Shown: piece by piece, positions 34,075 to 43,007 of the stretch | Layout: each line of letters begins with the position of its first letter | Numbering within the stretch: the stretch's first letter is position 1 | Source of the DNA: CBDUQI01 sp965369325 | GTDB taxonomy: Bacteria; Pseudomonadota; Gammaproteobacteria; Steroidobacterales; JBCBZW01 | Length of the DNA stretch: 64,000 bases | Reading direction: 5' to 3' | Assembly (NCBI GenBank): GCA_965369325.1 | Contig: CBDUQI010000003.1 | Location: 15,138-79,137, forward strand | Notes under the pieces: generated by a model | Told to the model about the DNA's origin: nothing | Databases searched by the model: none | What the model saw: the letters and a program-made list of their open reading frames with translations, nothing else | Position numbers and translations under genes: made by a program

Positions 34075-35961
34075 GTGGCAACGCCAGGCAGAGTGATTAT
34101 CGGTGATGTCGGGCCGTTGCCCGCCGCGCAAGCGCACGAGCTGAGCGCAATGCTCGCGCAATTGTCGAGCGATCAGATGCAATGGGTGAGCGGCTACATT
34201 GCCGGGCTTGCGGCGCAGGAGCCCGTCGTGCGTGCGCCGGTTGCCGCGTGGCCCGAGACCGTGGCTCCCGCCGCGGCGATGCCACTGCCAGGGGCGGTGA
34301 GCGCTACACCACAGAGCCCTGCGTTCACCGTGTTGTACGGTTCGCAAACCGGCAATGCTGAGCAGGTGGCAGGCGATCTGCATGCACGACTGGGCGAGCG
34401 TGGCCTGGCGAGCACGCTCGCTAGCATGGCCGACTATCAGCCTCGGCAGTTGGCTCGCGAGCGCCAGCTGTTACTAGTGGTGAGCACGCATGGGGAGGGC
34501 GATGCGCCTGACGATGCGCAGGAATTGCATGAGTTTCTAGCCAGCTCGCGCGCGCCGGATCTCAGCGGGGTTGGTTATGCTGTACTCGCACTGGGCGATA
34601 GTAGCTACGAGAATTTCTGTCAGACAGGTCGGGAGTTTGATGATCGTTTGTCAGCGCTCGGCGCCACCCGGCTGCTCGAGCGGGTAGACTGCGATGTGGA
34701 TTTTGAGGATCCCGCGCAGGGTTGGGTGATGGCGTTAGCGCAGAAGGCTGAAACCTTGAAGCCAAGGTTGCAAGCAACGCCGGCATCTGTACTCCCGGCA
34801 GGGCCTGCGCCACTGCAGATGGTGCACAGCGCAACGTCCCGCTACGATCGAAAACATCCGTTCGCCGCCAAGCTGTTGGGCCGGCGGCGCCTCACAGACG
34901 AGCAATCGAGCTGGGATGTGCGCCATCTGGAGTTTTCGCTGGAGGGCTCCGGCTTGAACTACGAGCCGGGTGACGCGCTGGCCGTGCTGCCGGCCAACGC
35001 ACCCGCGCTAGTGCAGCGCGTCGCGGATACTTTAGCGCTCGACTTGCAGAGTAAGGTACCCGGCCCAGGTGGCGAGCCGCGGAGTCTGAAACGCGCTCTA
35101 ACCTACGAGCACGAACTCACCCAACTTAACCGCGCTTTCATCACCCAGTGGGCGGCACACAGTGGGTCATCGCGGTTGCAGGGGCTGCTGGCGTCCGAGC
35201 GCTCAAAGGACTTAAGCGCGTACCTTCGCACCCACCAACTCATTGATGTGCTGCATGAGGTGCCCGCCTCGATTGATGCGCCAGCGTTGCTGGCGATGCT
35301 GAGAGGTCTCACCCCGCGGCAGTACTCGATCGCCTCAAGTGCGCTCGCAACGCCGGGCGAAGTGCATGTGACGGTGGCAAATCTGGTCTGGGAGGCATTC
35401 GGTTTTGAGCACCAGGGCGTCGCCTCCGGCTTTCTGGCGCGACGTGTTGAGGAGGGGGCGAGCGCGCCGGTTTATGTTCAGAGCAATCGCCGTTTTCGTC
35501 TGCCGCAGGATACCGACCGGCCGATCGTGATGATCGGTCCCGGGACCGGTATCGCCCCGTTCCGTGCATTTGTGGAGCATCGCGAAGCGCAGGGTGCGCG
35601 CGGGCGCAGTTGGTTGTTTTTTGGTGCGCGGCACTTCGCGAGCGATTTCCTGTATCAGACCGAATGGCTCGCGCGACTGCGTCGCGGTGCGCTCACACGA
35701 ATGGATGTTGCATTCTCGCGCGATCAGGCTGACAAGATTTACGTGCAGCAGCGCATGGCGGAGCAGGCGCGCGATTTGTACGCCTGGCTGCAGGAGGGGG
35801 CACACCTGTACGTGTGCGGTGATGCCAGCCGCATGGCTTCGGATGTGCATCAGCAATTGCTGTCGGTGGTGGCAGGTGAGGGGGCGATGAGTGCTTCCGC
35901 GGCTGATGAGTATCTGCAACAGTTAAAACACGACGGGCGCTATCAGCGCGACGTCTACTGA
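34075..35961 (+). CDS. cysJ: Sulfite reductase [NADPH] flavoprotein alpha-component
   Basis: The GTG at 34075 lies six bases after AAGGAG and gives 628 residues; upstream in-frame starts lack such a site. Domains are a flavodoxin-type FMN module (VLYGSQTGNAEQVAGDL, STHGEGDAPDDA), an FAD/ferredoxin-reductase module (RQYSIASS) and an NADPH-binding module (GPGTGIAPFRAFVEHRE, with a YVCGD near the C-terminus). CysJ passes electrons from NADPH to the CysI haemoprotein. It heads the cysJIH operon, with cysI starting 11 bp after its stop. Confidence 0.96.
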   Translation: MATPGRVIIGDVGPLPAAQAHELSAMLAQLSSDQMQWVSGYIAGLAAQEPVVRAPVAAWPETVAPAAAMPLPGAVSATPQSPAFTVLYGSQTGNAEQVAGDLHARLGERGLASTLASMADYQPRQLARERQLLLVVSTHGEGDAPDDAQELHEFLASSRAPDLSGVGYAVLALGDSSYENFCQTGREFDDRLSALGATRLLERVDCDVDFEDPAQGWVMALAQKAETLKPRLQATPASVLPAGPAPLQMVHSATSRYDRKHPFAAKLLGRRRLTDEQSSWDVRHLEFSLEGSGLNYEPGDALAVLPANAPALVQRVADTLALDLQSKVPGPGGEPRSLKRALTYEHELTQLNRAFITQWAAHSGSSRLQGLLASERSKDLSAYLRTHQLIDVLHEVPASIDAPALLAMLRGLTPRQYSIASSALATPGEVHVTVANLVWEAFGFEHQGVASGFLARRVEEGASAPVYVQSNRRFRLPQDTDRPIVMIGPGTGIAPFRAFVEHREAQGARGRSWLFFGARHFASDFLYQTEWLARLRRGALTRMDVAFSRDQADKIYVQQRMAEQARDLYAWLQEGAHLYVCGDASRMASDVHQQLLSVVAGEGAMSASAADEYLQQLKHDGRYQRDVY

Positions 35962-35972
35962 GAGGCGCCAAC

Positions 35973-37769
35973 ATGAACCCTACAGTGAACCCTACAGTGA
36001 ACGATACCCCCTCACAGAAGCTGTCCGACGTCGAGCGGATAAAGACCCGCAGTAATTACCTGCGTGGTAGCCTGATTGAGAGCCTGCGCGCGCCCCTCAC
36101 AGGCGCGCTGGCCGACGAGGATACCCAGTTGTCCAAGTTTCATGGCATCTACCAGCAGGATGACCGCGATGTGCGTGCGAAGCGAAAACGCGCATTGCTG
36201 GAACCGCTGTACAGTTTTATGGTGCGCGTGCGGGTGCCCGGTGGGGTGTGCACGCCAGTACAGTGGCTTAGCCTGGATGACTTGGCCGACCGTCACGCCA
36301 ACGGCACGTTGCGCCTGACCACACGGCAAGCCGTTCAGTTTCACGGCATCGACAAGCGCCAACTCAAACAAAGCATTGCGGATATCAATGCGACCCTGCT
36401 GGATACCATCGCGGCCTGTGGCGACGTGAACCGCAATGTCATGTGCACGGTGAACCCGCAGTCAAGCGCCGCGCACGCACAAGTGTTCGACTGGACCCGC
36501 AAGATTAGCGATCACCTTACGCCTGCCAGCAATGCGTATCACGAGATCTGGTTAGACGGAAAAAAGGCACACAGCTCCGAGGAGCCTATCTACGGGCCCA
36601 CCTATCTGCCGCGCAAATTCAAAACCGCGCTGGTGATCCCGCCGAGTAACGATGTGGATGTGTTTGCCCACGATCTGGGATTTATCGCGATCATCGAGGA
36701 CGAGCAACTGCTCGGCTTTAACGTGACCGTCGGCGGCGGCATGGGAATGACCCACGGCGAGCCTGGTACCTATCCACGCCTGGCGGACGTGATCGGCTTT
36801 GCCGGCCTGGATCAGGTGTTGGAGGTTGCTGAGCATGTCGTGGGGGTGCAGCGGGACTTTGGCAATCGTGCCGATCGCAAGAACGCGCGCTTGAAGTACA
36901 CCATCGATCGCATGGGGTTGGCGTCGTTTGTGCAAGAGTTACATGCGCGTTTGGGTTACACGCTGGCCCCCGCCAGGGAATTCGTTTTGACGAGCACCGG
37001 GGACGCATTCGGCTGGACGCCTCGCGAGGACGGCAAGTGGAACTACAATTTGTTCATCGAGAATGGACGCGTTGCCGATACCCCCGCCATGCAGTTGCGA
37101 ACGGCGCTGCGCGAGGTGGCACAATTTCACACTGGCGAGTTTCGGCTCACGCCGAACCAGAATCTGAGCATTGCCGGCGTTGACGCCGAGGCACGTGAAC
37201 GCGTGGTTGAGGTGTTGCGCGCCCGGCAGGTGTTGGGCCCACCTGCGCCGTCGCGATTGCGCTCGGCGTCTATCGCCTGCGTGGCCTTCCCTACATGCAG
37301 TCAGGCGATGGCTGAGGCCGAGCGCTACATGCCTGATTTCATCTCGCGACTGGAATTGCTGATGCGTCGTCACGGGATTGAAGATCAACCGATTATCACG
37401 CGGATGACCGGTTGCCCTAACGGGTGCGCACGCCCGTATCTAGGCGAGATCGGATTGGTCGGCAAGGGGCCCGGCCGATACAACCTGTATCTGGGCGCTT
37501 CGCCTGACGGACGTCGCCTGAATACCTTGTACAGGGAAAACGTAAACCAAGCGCAGATACTCGCCGCGCTGGACGGGGTCCTGGCCCGCTACGCAGTGGA
37601 AGGCCAGCCGAATGAGGCGTTTGGCGACTTCGTCGTGCGTGCAGGCATTGTGTTGGCTGTACGTTCTGGGCAAGAATTTCACGCGCGTGCACGGCTCCCC
37701 AGCGCTAAGTCTGCAGATGCGTCGCCGGCGCGGAATCAGCCCGCCCATGATAAGGAGGCGCAGGTATGA
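35973..37769 (+). CDS. cysI: Sulfite reductase [NADPH] hemoprotein beta-component
   Basis: The 598-residue protein carries the siroheme/[4Fe-4S] ligands CVAFPTC and TGCPNGCARPYLGEIG, and the sulfite-binding region LRLTTRQAVQFHG. CysI reduces sulfite to sulfide by six electrons from CysJ. It is about 28 residues longer than E. coli CysI, with an added Ala/Ser-rich tail (ARLPSAKSADASPARNQ). The N-terminus contains a duplicated NPTV coded by a 12-bp tandem repeat, and the GTG codons within could act as alternative starts. The cysH ATG overlaps its stop. Confidence 0.96.
   Translation: MNPTVNPTVNDTPSQKLSDVERIKTRSNYLRGSLIESLRAPLTGALADEDTQLSKFHGIYQQDDRDVRAKRKRALLEPLYSFMVRVRVPGGVCTPVQWLSLDDLADRHANGTLRLTTRQAVQFHGIDKRQLKQSIADINATLLDTIAACGDVNRNVMCTVNPQSSAAHAQVFDWTRKISDHLTPASNAYHEIWLDGKKAHSSEEPIYGPTYLPRKFKTALVIPPSNDVDVFAHDLGFIAIIEDEQLLGFNVTVGGGMGMTHGEPGTYPRLADVIGFAGLDQVLEVAEHVVGVQRDFGNRADRKNARLKYTIDRMGLASFVQELHARLGYTLAPAREFVLTSTGDAFGWTPREDGKWNYNLFIENGRVADTPAMQLRTALREVAQFHTGEFRLTPNQNLSIAGVDAEARERVVEVLRARQVLGPPAPSRLRSASIACVAFPTCSQAMAEAERYMPDFISRLELLMRRHGIEDQPIITRMTGCPNGCARPYLGEIGLVGKGPGRYNLYLGASPDGRRLNTLYRENVNQAQILAALDGVLARYAVEGQPNEAFGDFVVRAGIVLAVRSGQEFHARARLPSAKSADASPARNQPAHDKEAQV
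35976..35999 (+). repeat. 12-bp tandem duplication at the cysI 5' end
   Basis: AACCCTACAGTG occurs twice in direct succession (35976-35987 and 35988-35999) right after the ATG. It adds four residues and supplies further GTG codons in frame. It appears to be a recent slippage or duplication event. Confidence 0.75.
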
Positions 37770-38554
37770 GTGCCGGCCGGGAGTGCTCGCCGCCATCACC
37801 CGTGTGCGCACCGCAAATACCGCCTGACGAGGCAGCCAGGCACGTCGCTGAACACCTGAGCGGATTGAGCGCGCCGTTGCGCGTATCCTGGGCGCTGGAG
37901 AACCTCCCCGGCCCATTTGTGATGTCCTCAAGCTTCGGTGCTCAGTCGGCGGTGATGCTGCACATGGTGAGCCGGCAGAGGCGGGACATCCCGGTGATTC
38001 TGATCGATACGGGCTACCTGTTTGCCCAGACTTACCAGTTTATCGATCAGTTGACCGCGCGGTTGAATCTGAATCTGCAGATCTTTCGCCCGCAGCTAAG
38101 CCCAGCCTGGCAGGAGGCACGTTTTGGCAAACGTTGGGAGCAGGGCGCACAGGGCATCCGTCAGTACAACCTGCAGAACAAAGTGCAGCCGTTCGAGCGG
38201 GCACTGAAACAACTGGGTGCCAACACCTGGTTCGCCGGATTGCGCCGTACACAGGCCACAACACGCGCCGGGCTGCCGATCGTTTCGGGGCAGGATGGTC
38301 GGTGGAAAGTGCACCCCATCGTGGACTGGAGCGATCGGGATATTTATGGTTACCTGAGCGCGCATCAGCTGCCCTACCATCCGCTGTGGGAACAGGGCTA
38401 TATTTCAATCGGTGATGTGCATACTACTGCGCGCCTAGTTGATGCAGGCGATGAGGAAAGTACCCGATTCTTTGGTCTGTTGCGCGAGTGCGGTATTCAC
38501 GAGATCGATTTCGGCCAGGCAGGATCACCGGGAGCTTCGGCGCCGATGCGGTAA
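37766..38554 (+). CDS. cysH: Phosphoadenylyl-sulfate (PAPS) reductase
   Basis: The 262-residue product has the PP-loop-like SSSFGAQSAVMLHMV, the IDTGYLFAQTYQF segment, GLRRTQATTRAGLP, and the catalytic C-terminal ECGIHE. It lacks the paired CC...CxxC cysteines of APS reductases, so PAPS is the expected substrate. CysH produces sulfite with thioredoxin or glutaredoxin as reductant. The ATGA overlap with cysI shows operon structure. cysDNC for making PAPS are not in the window. Confidence 0.95.
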   Translation: MSAGRECSPPSPVCAPQIPPDEAARHVAEHLSGLSAPLRVSWALENLPGPFVMSSSFGAQSAVMLHMVSRQRRDIPVILIDTGYLFAQTYQFIDQLTARLNLNLQIFRPQLSPAWQEARFGKRWEQGAQGIRQYNLQNKVQPFERALKQLGANTWFAGLRRTQATTRAGLPIVSGQDGRWKVHPIVDWSDRDIYGYLSAHQLPYHPLWEQGYISIGDVHTTARLVDAGDEESTRFFGLLRECGIHEIDFGQAGSPGASAPMR

Positions 38555-38577
38555 CGGCCCCGCACGACAGCGTGGGT

Positions 38578-39594
38578 TCAAGCGGTGGTTGCCACCGTCT
38601 CAGCACATCGGCCTTTTATTGGTAATTCGACGTGGGCAAACAGCTGCTCGACGGCCGCTTGGTGTCGCATCTCGGCGGCGCGTGCCGTAAGTTCGGGGCT
38701 CAGGTGCGGCGCGAACAATTCGATAAAGTCGAACATGTATCGTCGCAGCACCGTGTCGGTTGGAAACCCCAACCACGTCGTACAGCGCGGAAACAAGTTG
38801 GTAGCCTCCAATGCTACCAGATCACCATGCTCCCCACAGTCCTGGGCCATGCTGGCAACGATGCCCACGCCCATGCCAATGCGTACATAGGTTTTGATCA
38901 CATCGGCATCGCGGGCGGTAAACACCACCTCGGGTTCTAGTTGCTGCTGCGCGAAGGCTTTTTTAAGCGATGACTCACCCGCGAAGCTGAACACATAAGT
39001 GATCAGCGGAAATCGCGCTAGCTCCTGCAGCGTGAGCGGGCCTTCAAGTGCCGCCAGTTCATGGTCGTTGGGCGCGATCACGACGCGGTCCCAGCGATAG
39101 CACGGCAACGCCGTCATGTCGGAAAACATGATCGGTGCCGAGGTGGCGCTGGAAATGGCGAAATCTATCTCGCGCGTCTTGGCTAGTTGCTGGATCTGCT
39201 CTGAGGTGCCCTGATGCAAGTCCAACGTTACCCCTGGGTAGCGTTCGCGAAATTGTTTGATCACCGGGGGCAGTACGTAGCGGGCCTGGGTGTGGGTGGT
39301 GCCGATGGCCAGACGCCCGGTTTGCTGCTCGCGACTGTCAGCAGCCAGATGTCGGATGTTCTCCACCTCACGCATTATAACGCGCGCCCGCGAGATCACC
39401 TCACTGCCGGCTGGAGTGATATCCCCGAGGCTTTTGCCGTGGCGTGTGAAAACCTGAATGCCCAGTTCTTCTTCCAGCAGCTTGAGTTGCTTGCTGACCC
39501 CGGGTTGAGAGGTGTAAAGGCGCTCTGCGGCCGCTGTAATGTTTAGTTCATTGTCAACGATCGCGAGCAAATAACGCAGTTGCTGGAGCTTCAT
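38578..39594 (-). CDS. cysB: LysR-family regulator CysB
   Basis: From ATG 39594 the protein starts MKLQQLRYLLAIVDNELNITAAAERLYTSQPGVSKQ, close to E. coli CysB including its helix-turn-helix. The effector domain follows with THTQARYVLPPVIKQF and the QGTSEQIQQL inducer pocket region. It is 338 residues against 324 in E. coli, with a longer C-terminus. CysB activates cys genes in response to N-/O-acetylserine under sulfur limitation. It converges with cysH (23 bp between stops), so it likely regulates the adjacent cysJIH operon. Confidence 0.93.
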   Translation of the reverse strand: MKLQQLRYLLAIVDNELNITAAAERLYTSQPGVSKQLKLLEEELGIQVFTRHGKSLGDITPAGSEVISRARVIMREVENIRHLAADSREQQTGRLAIGTTHTQARYVLPPVIKQFRERYPGVTLDLHQGTSEQIQQLAKTREIDFAISSATSAPIMFSDMTALPCYRWDRVVIAPNDHELAALEGPLTLQELARFPLITYVFSFAGESSLKKAFAQQQLEPEVVFTARDADVIKTYVRIGMGVGIVASMAQDCGEHGDLVALEATNLFPRCTTWLGFPTDTVLRRYMFDFIELFAPHLSPELTARAAEMRHQAAVEQLFAHVELPIKGRCAETVATTA

Positions 39595-39864
39595 TGGGGT
39601 TCCATTGAAAACGGAGTGTTCTACAACGCCGCCGAACAATCATACATCAAACAGGCCTTTCGGTTAGTGCGTGTCCAGGGCGAATCATACTCAGTTGCGC
39701 ATCGTTGGCGGTGCCTACTGTTCTGCAATCGAGGTGATATCTAAAGATCCGAGCGCTGCTGCCGTTAGATGAGCTGACACCTGTCCAGCGACCGGCGACG
39801 CACTAATGCAAATCAGTGCCTGCCGAGCTGCGGACGATAGCGTTACTCAAGGCAGTTCGAGTAG

Positions 39865-40821
39865 ATGTTGGACGGCACGCGGCCTAAAGCTTTACGAATA
39901 CTGGCGGTTCAATCTGAAGGGACAGATAGCGATGAGATGATCGTTGCATTGTCTGCTCATGGGGCGTTGGTTCAGTGCGCGGGCACGGCGCCACAGGCGC
40001 TGGATCAGTATCTGGCGTTTGAGCCGGACGTTGTGCTGGTCTGCGCTGGTCTGCACAGTCCGCGGGAGGCGGCCGAGGCCGGGTGGCCCCGGCAGGCCGC
40101 AATCCAGTTGTGCCGCCGGGTAGCGGCATTGCCGGGTTCGGATACGACGGTTCTCGTGCTGACGGGCAAAGGGCTGGATGGGGATCTTATCCAGCGGGCG
40201 TTCGCCAGTGGCGCTGACGATATTCTCGAGTGCCCCTGCAGCCCTCGGGTGTTGTGCTATCGCTTTGAACACTTGGTGGAATCAAAGCGCGTGGCCTCCA
40301 GGTTGCGCGCCAGTCGCGCGCGCTTGGTGCGCGCACAACAGGTTGCACAACTGGGCCATTGGGAGTGGTCGGCGGACTCTCAAGTGCTGCGTTGCTCTGC
40401 TCAGGTGAGGCGATTGTTAGCGCTTCCCGAGCCGCAAACTCACAGTCAGCAGATTGCGGTATTCTGCCGCTATGTGTACCCGCAAGACGTCCAGTACGTG
40501 ATGGGCACCATCGCCGAGGCATTGAATGCGGGGGCTACCTACAGCGTGGAGTACCGGCTGGTTAGTCGGAACGGGCAGGTGAGAACCGTGCAGGAGAAAG
40601 CTCGTGCAGACCGCGGTGCCAACGGGCAGGTGATCGCATTGGTGGGCACGCTTCAGGATATCACCGATCGTCGCGAGACACCGGATCGCTCGCCTAACCT
40701 AGCCAGCGTTGATGAGGCCACCCAGTTGCCGAACCGGGCCGGCGTTGATGCTGAGGCGCTGATGCAGCACGCGGATGCCGTGTTGTGTCAGGCGAAGAGT
40801 GAGGGCAGCACAACTGCGTAG
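39865..40821 (+). CDS. Receiver-PAS protein with a collapsed GGDEF domain
   Basis: Residues ~10-125 fold like a response-regulator receiver, but the phospho-acceptor position in EPDVVLVCAGL is Cys60 rather than Asp. Residues ~150-275 form a PAS/PAC module (GHWEWSADSQVLRCS ... VGTLQDITDRRE). The C-terminus (283-318) reads DEATQLPNRAGVD directly joined to HADAVLCQAKSEG. These are the opening and closing motifs of a GGDEF domain (DxLTGLPNR and ADxAMYxAK) without the ~110-residue core. The domain has therefore lost its active site by internal deletion. It may now be a PAS-based adaptor, or a decaying gene. The ribosome site is weak. Confidence 0.75.
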   Translation: MLDGTRPKALRILAVQSEGTDSDEMIVALSAHGALVQCAGTAPQALDQYLAFEPDVVLVCAGLHSPREAAEAGWPRQAAIQLCRRVAALPGSDTTVLVLTGKGLDGDLIQRAFASGADDILECPCSPRVLCYRFEHLVESKRVASRLRASRARLVRAQQVAQLGHWEWSADSQVLRCSAQVRRLLALPEPQTHSQQIAVFCRYVYPQDVQYVMGTIAEALNAGATYSVEYRLVSRNGQVRTVQEKARADRGANGQVIALVGTLQDITDRRETPDRSPNLASVDEATQLPNRAGVDAEALMQHADAVLCQAKSEGSTTA

Positions 40822-40974
40822 GGCGTTTTCGCAGGCGATGGCTGAACAGGGACGGCATCCTCTGCGTTGCCGCTTCACACCAGAGCACCGGGCACAACCA
40901 GACCGAGTGCCGTGAGTGGCTGCGGTGTTGTATGGTGCGCACTTCCTGCTGATCATTATTGAGGAAGCGCTGGC

Positions 40975-41823
40975 GTGCAACGCAGCAGCCCCACCAAGCG
41001 CATTGTTATCCACACCGAATCTGGTGAGCAATGCCTGGAGTACTATCTGCACGGCGAACCGTCCGAAAGCACTCCGACGGCCGTGTTTTTGCATGAAGGT
41101 CTCGGCAGCGTTGCCAGTTGGCAAGACCTGCCGCAGCAGCTGGCGCGCCGCTGCGGGTGCGCTACGCTGACGTATTCGCGTGCTGGCTACGGGCGCTCGC
41201 GCCCACTTGTGCCGCGCCGTAAGCCTCGCTATTTGCACGATGAAGCTCTGCTGGTGTTGCCGGCGTTGCTCAAAGCACTGAACATTGGTGACACTTGGCT
41301 GATTGGCCACAGCGACGGGGCGAGCATCGCGCTGCTGCACGCGGCGGCCGCCGCTGGGGCGGCGACGCACTGCCGGGCGCTAGTCGCTATTGCTCCCCAC
41401 GTGCTGGTTGAAGCTCTGTCACTGCAGGGTATCGAGCGTGCCGTGGCGGAGTATGAGCAGGGGCCGCTGCGGCTGCTGCTCGCTCGGCTGCATGACGATG
41501 TAGAGGGCTGTTTTTATTCATGGGCCGATGTTTGGCGCAGTGATGGGTTCAATCAGTGGAGCATCGAGGCTGACTTGATCGGTATACGTTGCCCGATGCT
41601 GTTGATTCAAGGGGAGGATGACCCCTATGGATCGCTACATCAGCTGTCGGCGATCGAGGCGGCGGTGACAGCCCGTATCCGGGTAGATCGTCTGGTGCTG
41701 GCGGGCGTACGTCATGCGCCCCACCTGGAATCGCGCGCGCCAGTGATGGACCGGATAGCCGAGTTTGTTATGTCTGCTATGGACGACAGTCCGACAGAAT
41801 TCGATGATTATGTAAAAAAATAG
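40975..41823 (+). CDS. Alpha/beta-fold hydrolase
   Basis: The 282-residue protein shows the hydrolase fold: FLHEGLGSVASWQDLP (oxyanion region), the nucleophile elbow GHSDGAS, a likely acid in LIQGEDDPYG and the His in VRHAPHLE. GTG at 40975 follows GAGGAAG by about nine bases. Such enzymes cleave esters or C-C bonds; the substrate is not evident and the neighbours give no help. It ends with a Lys-Lys tail at an AT-rich stop region. Confidence 0.85.
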   Translation: MQRSSPTKRIVIHTESGEQCLEYYLHGEPSESTPTAVFLHEGLGSVASWQDLPQQLARRCGCATLTYSRAGYGRSRPLVPRRKPRYLHDEALLVLPALLKALNIGDTWLIGHSDGASIALLHAAAAAGAATHCRALVAIAPHVLVEALSLQGIERAVAEYEQGPLRLLLARLHDDVEGCFYSWADVWRSDGFNQWSIEADLIGIRCPMLLIQGEDDPYGSLHQLSAIEAAVTARIRVDRLVLAGVRHAPHLESRAPVMDRIAEFVMSAMDDSPTEFDDYVKK

Positions 41824-42155
41824 ATCAACGCATCGCGCGGAAACACTATGTTTTTGCTGTTTTTCGCTCGCGCAGGCGAAACTCCTGTGTCATGATGGAT
41901 TTCTGCACGTAGGGCGTCGCGTCGCGACTGACTGCGCCAGAAAAAACAGCGCTAACCGGGGAACTGACTGTTGGAGTCTGGAGGCTGTGCGCCACTGCAC
42001 TTTACCAGCACCTGCGCACGACAGGTCACAATAAATCCCCACTGGCATCAACAACAATAGATTTGCACATTCGGGTAGATAGTGTGTGTAAATCCAACAA
42101 TAGATATCCCCCAAGAACACCCTGACTGGTGTTCAAGGAAATAAGAGGGAAAAAA
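41824..42155 (+). promoter_or_regulatory. Leader/promoter region of the PEP-CTERM gene with repeats and hairpin
   Basis: This 332-bp AT-richer region has no credible gene. An 11-bp direct repeat CAACAATAGAT occurs at 42052-42062 and 42095-42105, 43 bp apart (about four helical turns). GAACACC (42115-42121) and GGTGTTC (42128-42134) form a perfect 7-bp hairpin ending about ten bases before the AGAGGGA ribosome site. A further stem TTTCGC/GCGAAA lies near 41863-41880 after the hydrolase stop. The repeats suggest activator binding and the hairpin translational control, both by inference. Confidence 0.5.
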
Positions 42156-42770
42156 ATGAACACCTACTCAAGACCAGCAAGTGTCGTATGCGCACTGATG
42201 CTCTCAGTGTTTGCGGTTAGCGCAAGCGCTGTACCCGTCAGTGGCCTGATTGAAAACGACGGCGAGACCTTTTCTGTTGTGCACCCGGGTGCCAATCCTG
42301 GCGGTGCGGGTGATCCGGCGACCGACTGGTATTGGTTTAAGGATGGCGAGACGTTTAACTTTGATTTCACCGATGGCATCGTTACCACCGATGGCCTGCA
42401 GAGCTACGAGCTGATGTCAGGTGGCGGTACTGCCCGTATCTTCGACATCGTCTCGCTCATCCTCGATACTAATGGCGAGGGCGGCTTCGCTGGCGGCGAG
42501 ATGGAGTACCGGGTTGACGGCGGCAATGTGCGTACCTTCGTATTTGAAGATACCGGCCCGCAGCGCAATGCTGGCCCGGGCAACTCCTCATCGTTTGATG
42601 GCGTCAATTTCCAGGCCTTCCTGTGGTCGGGTGACATTGGTGCTGAATTGGGGATCGACTTCTCGTTTAGCGCGATTCTGGGTTCTACCCAGATTAACGA
42701 GCCGTCTGTACTCGCGCTGATGGGCTTGGGCCTGTTGGGGTTCGCAGCGGCCCGACGCCGTCGCCGCTAG
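42156..42770 (+). CDS. PEP-CTERM-type sorted secreted protein
   Basis: The 204-residue product starts at ATG 42156, seven bases after AGAGGGA. It has an N-terminal signal peptide (SVVCALMLSVFAVSASA), a beta-rich acidic core, and a C-terminal sorting tail: EPS, hydrophobic ALMGLGLLGFAAA, then RRRRR. This tripartite tail is the PEP-CTERM signal recognised by exosortase, which processes proteins for surface or exopolysaccharide delivery. No exosortase gene is in the window. The core function is unknown. A strong terminator follows. Confidence 0.85.
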   Translation: MNTYSRPASVVCALMLSVFAVSASAVPVSGLIENDGETFSVVHPGANPGGAGDPATDWYWFKDGETFNFDFTDGIVTTDGLQSYELMSGGGTARIFDIVSLILDTNGEGGFAGGEMEYRVDGGNVRTFVFEDTGPQRNAGPGNSSSFDGVNFQAFLWSGDIGAELGIDFSFSAILGSTQINEPSVLALMGLGLLGFAAARRRRR

Positions 42771-42810
42771 ATCACAGATGCCCGGGGCCCTCGGGCACGG
42801 TTAAGCAATA

Positions 42811-42837
42811 ACGGCGCCTGACGGCGCCGTTTTTTTT
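42811..42837 (+). terminator. Intrinsic terminator of the PEP-CTERM gene
   Basis: ACGGCGCC (42811-42818) pairs with GGCGCCGT (42823-42830) around a 4-nt loop and runs into eight T residues. It starts 41 bases after the stop and is a textbook rho-independent terminator. Confidence 0.95.
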
Positions 42838-43007
42838 ACCTTTGAGCCCATTTTTAGCTCATCTACTGCGCAAAACGCGCCATAACTACTGACGCATCCG
42901 GGCAAATTGTCAACTTGTCCGGTGGGATAAATGCGTTAATCACAGCACTTTACACGTGAAGCGACGTTTTATTGCGCTCGCAAATGCCGCCGAAGGAGAG
43001 GTGTGCC

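Noticed and set aside
41960..42080. Sigma-54 promoter for the PEP-CTERM gene
   Set aside because: GG and GC dinucleotides are present but none has the required ten-base spacing with flanking consensus.
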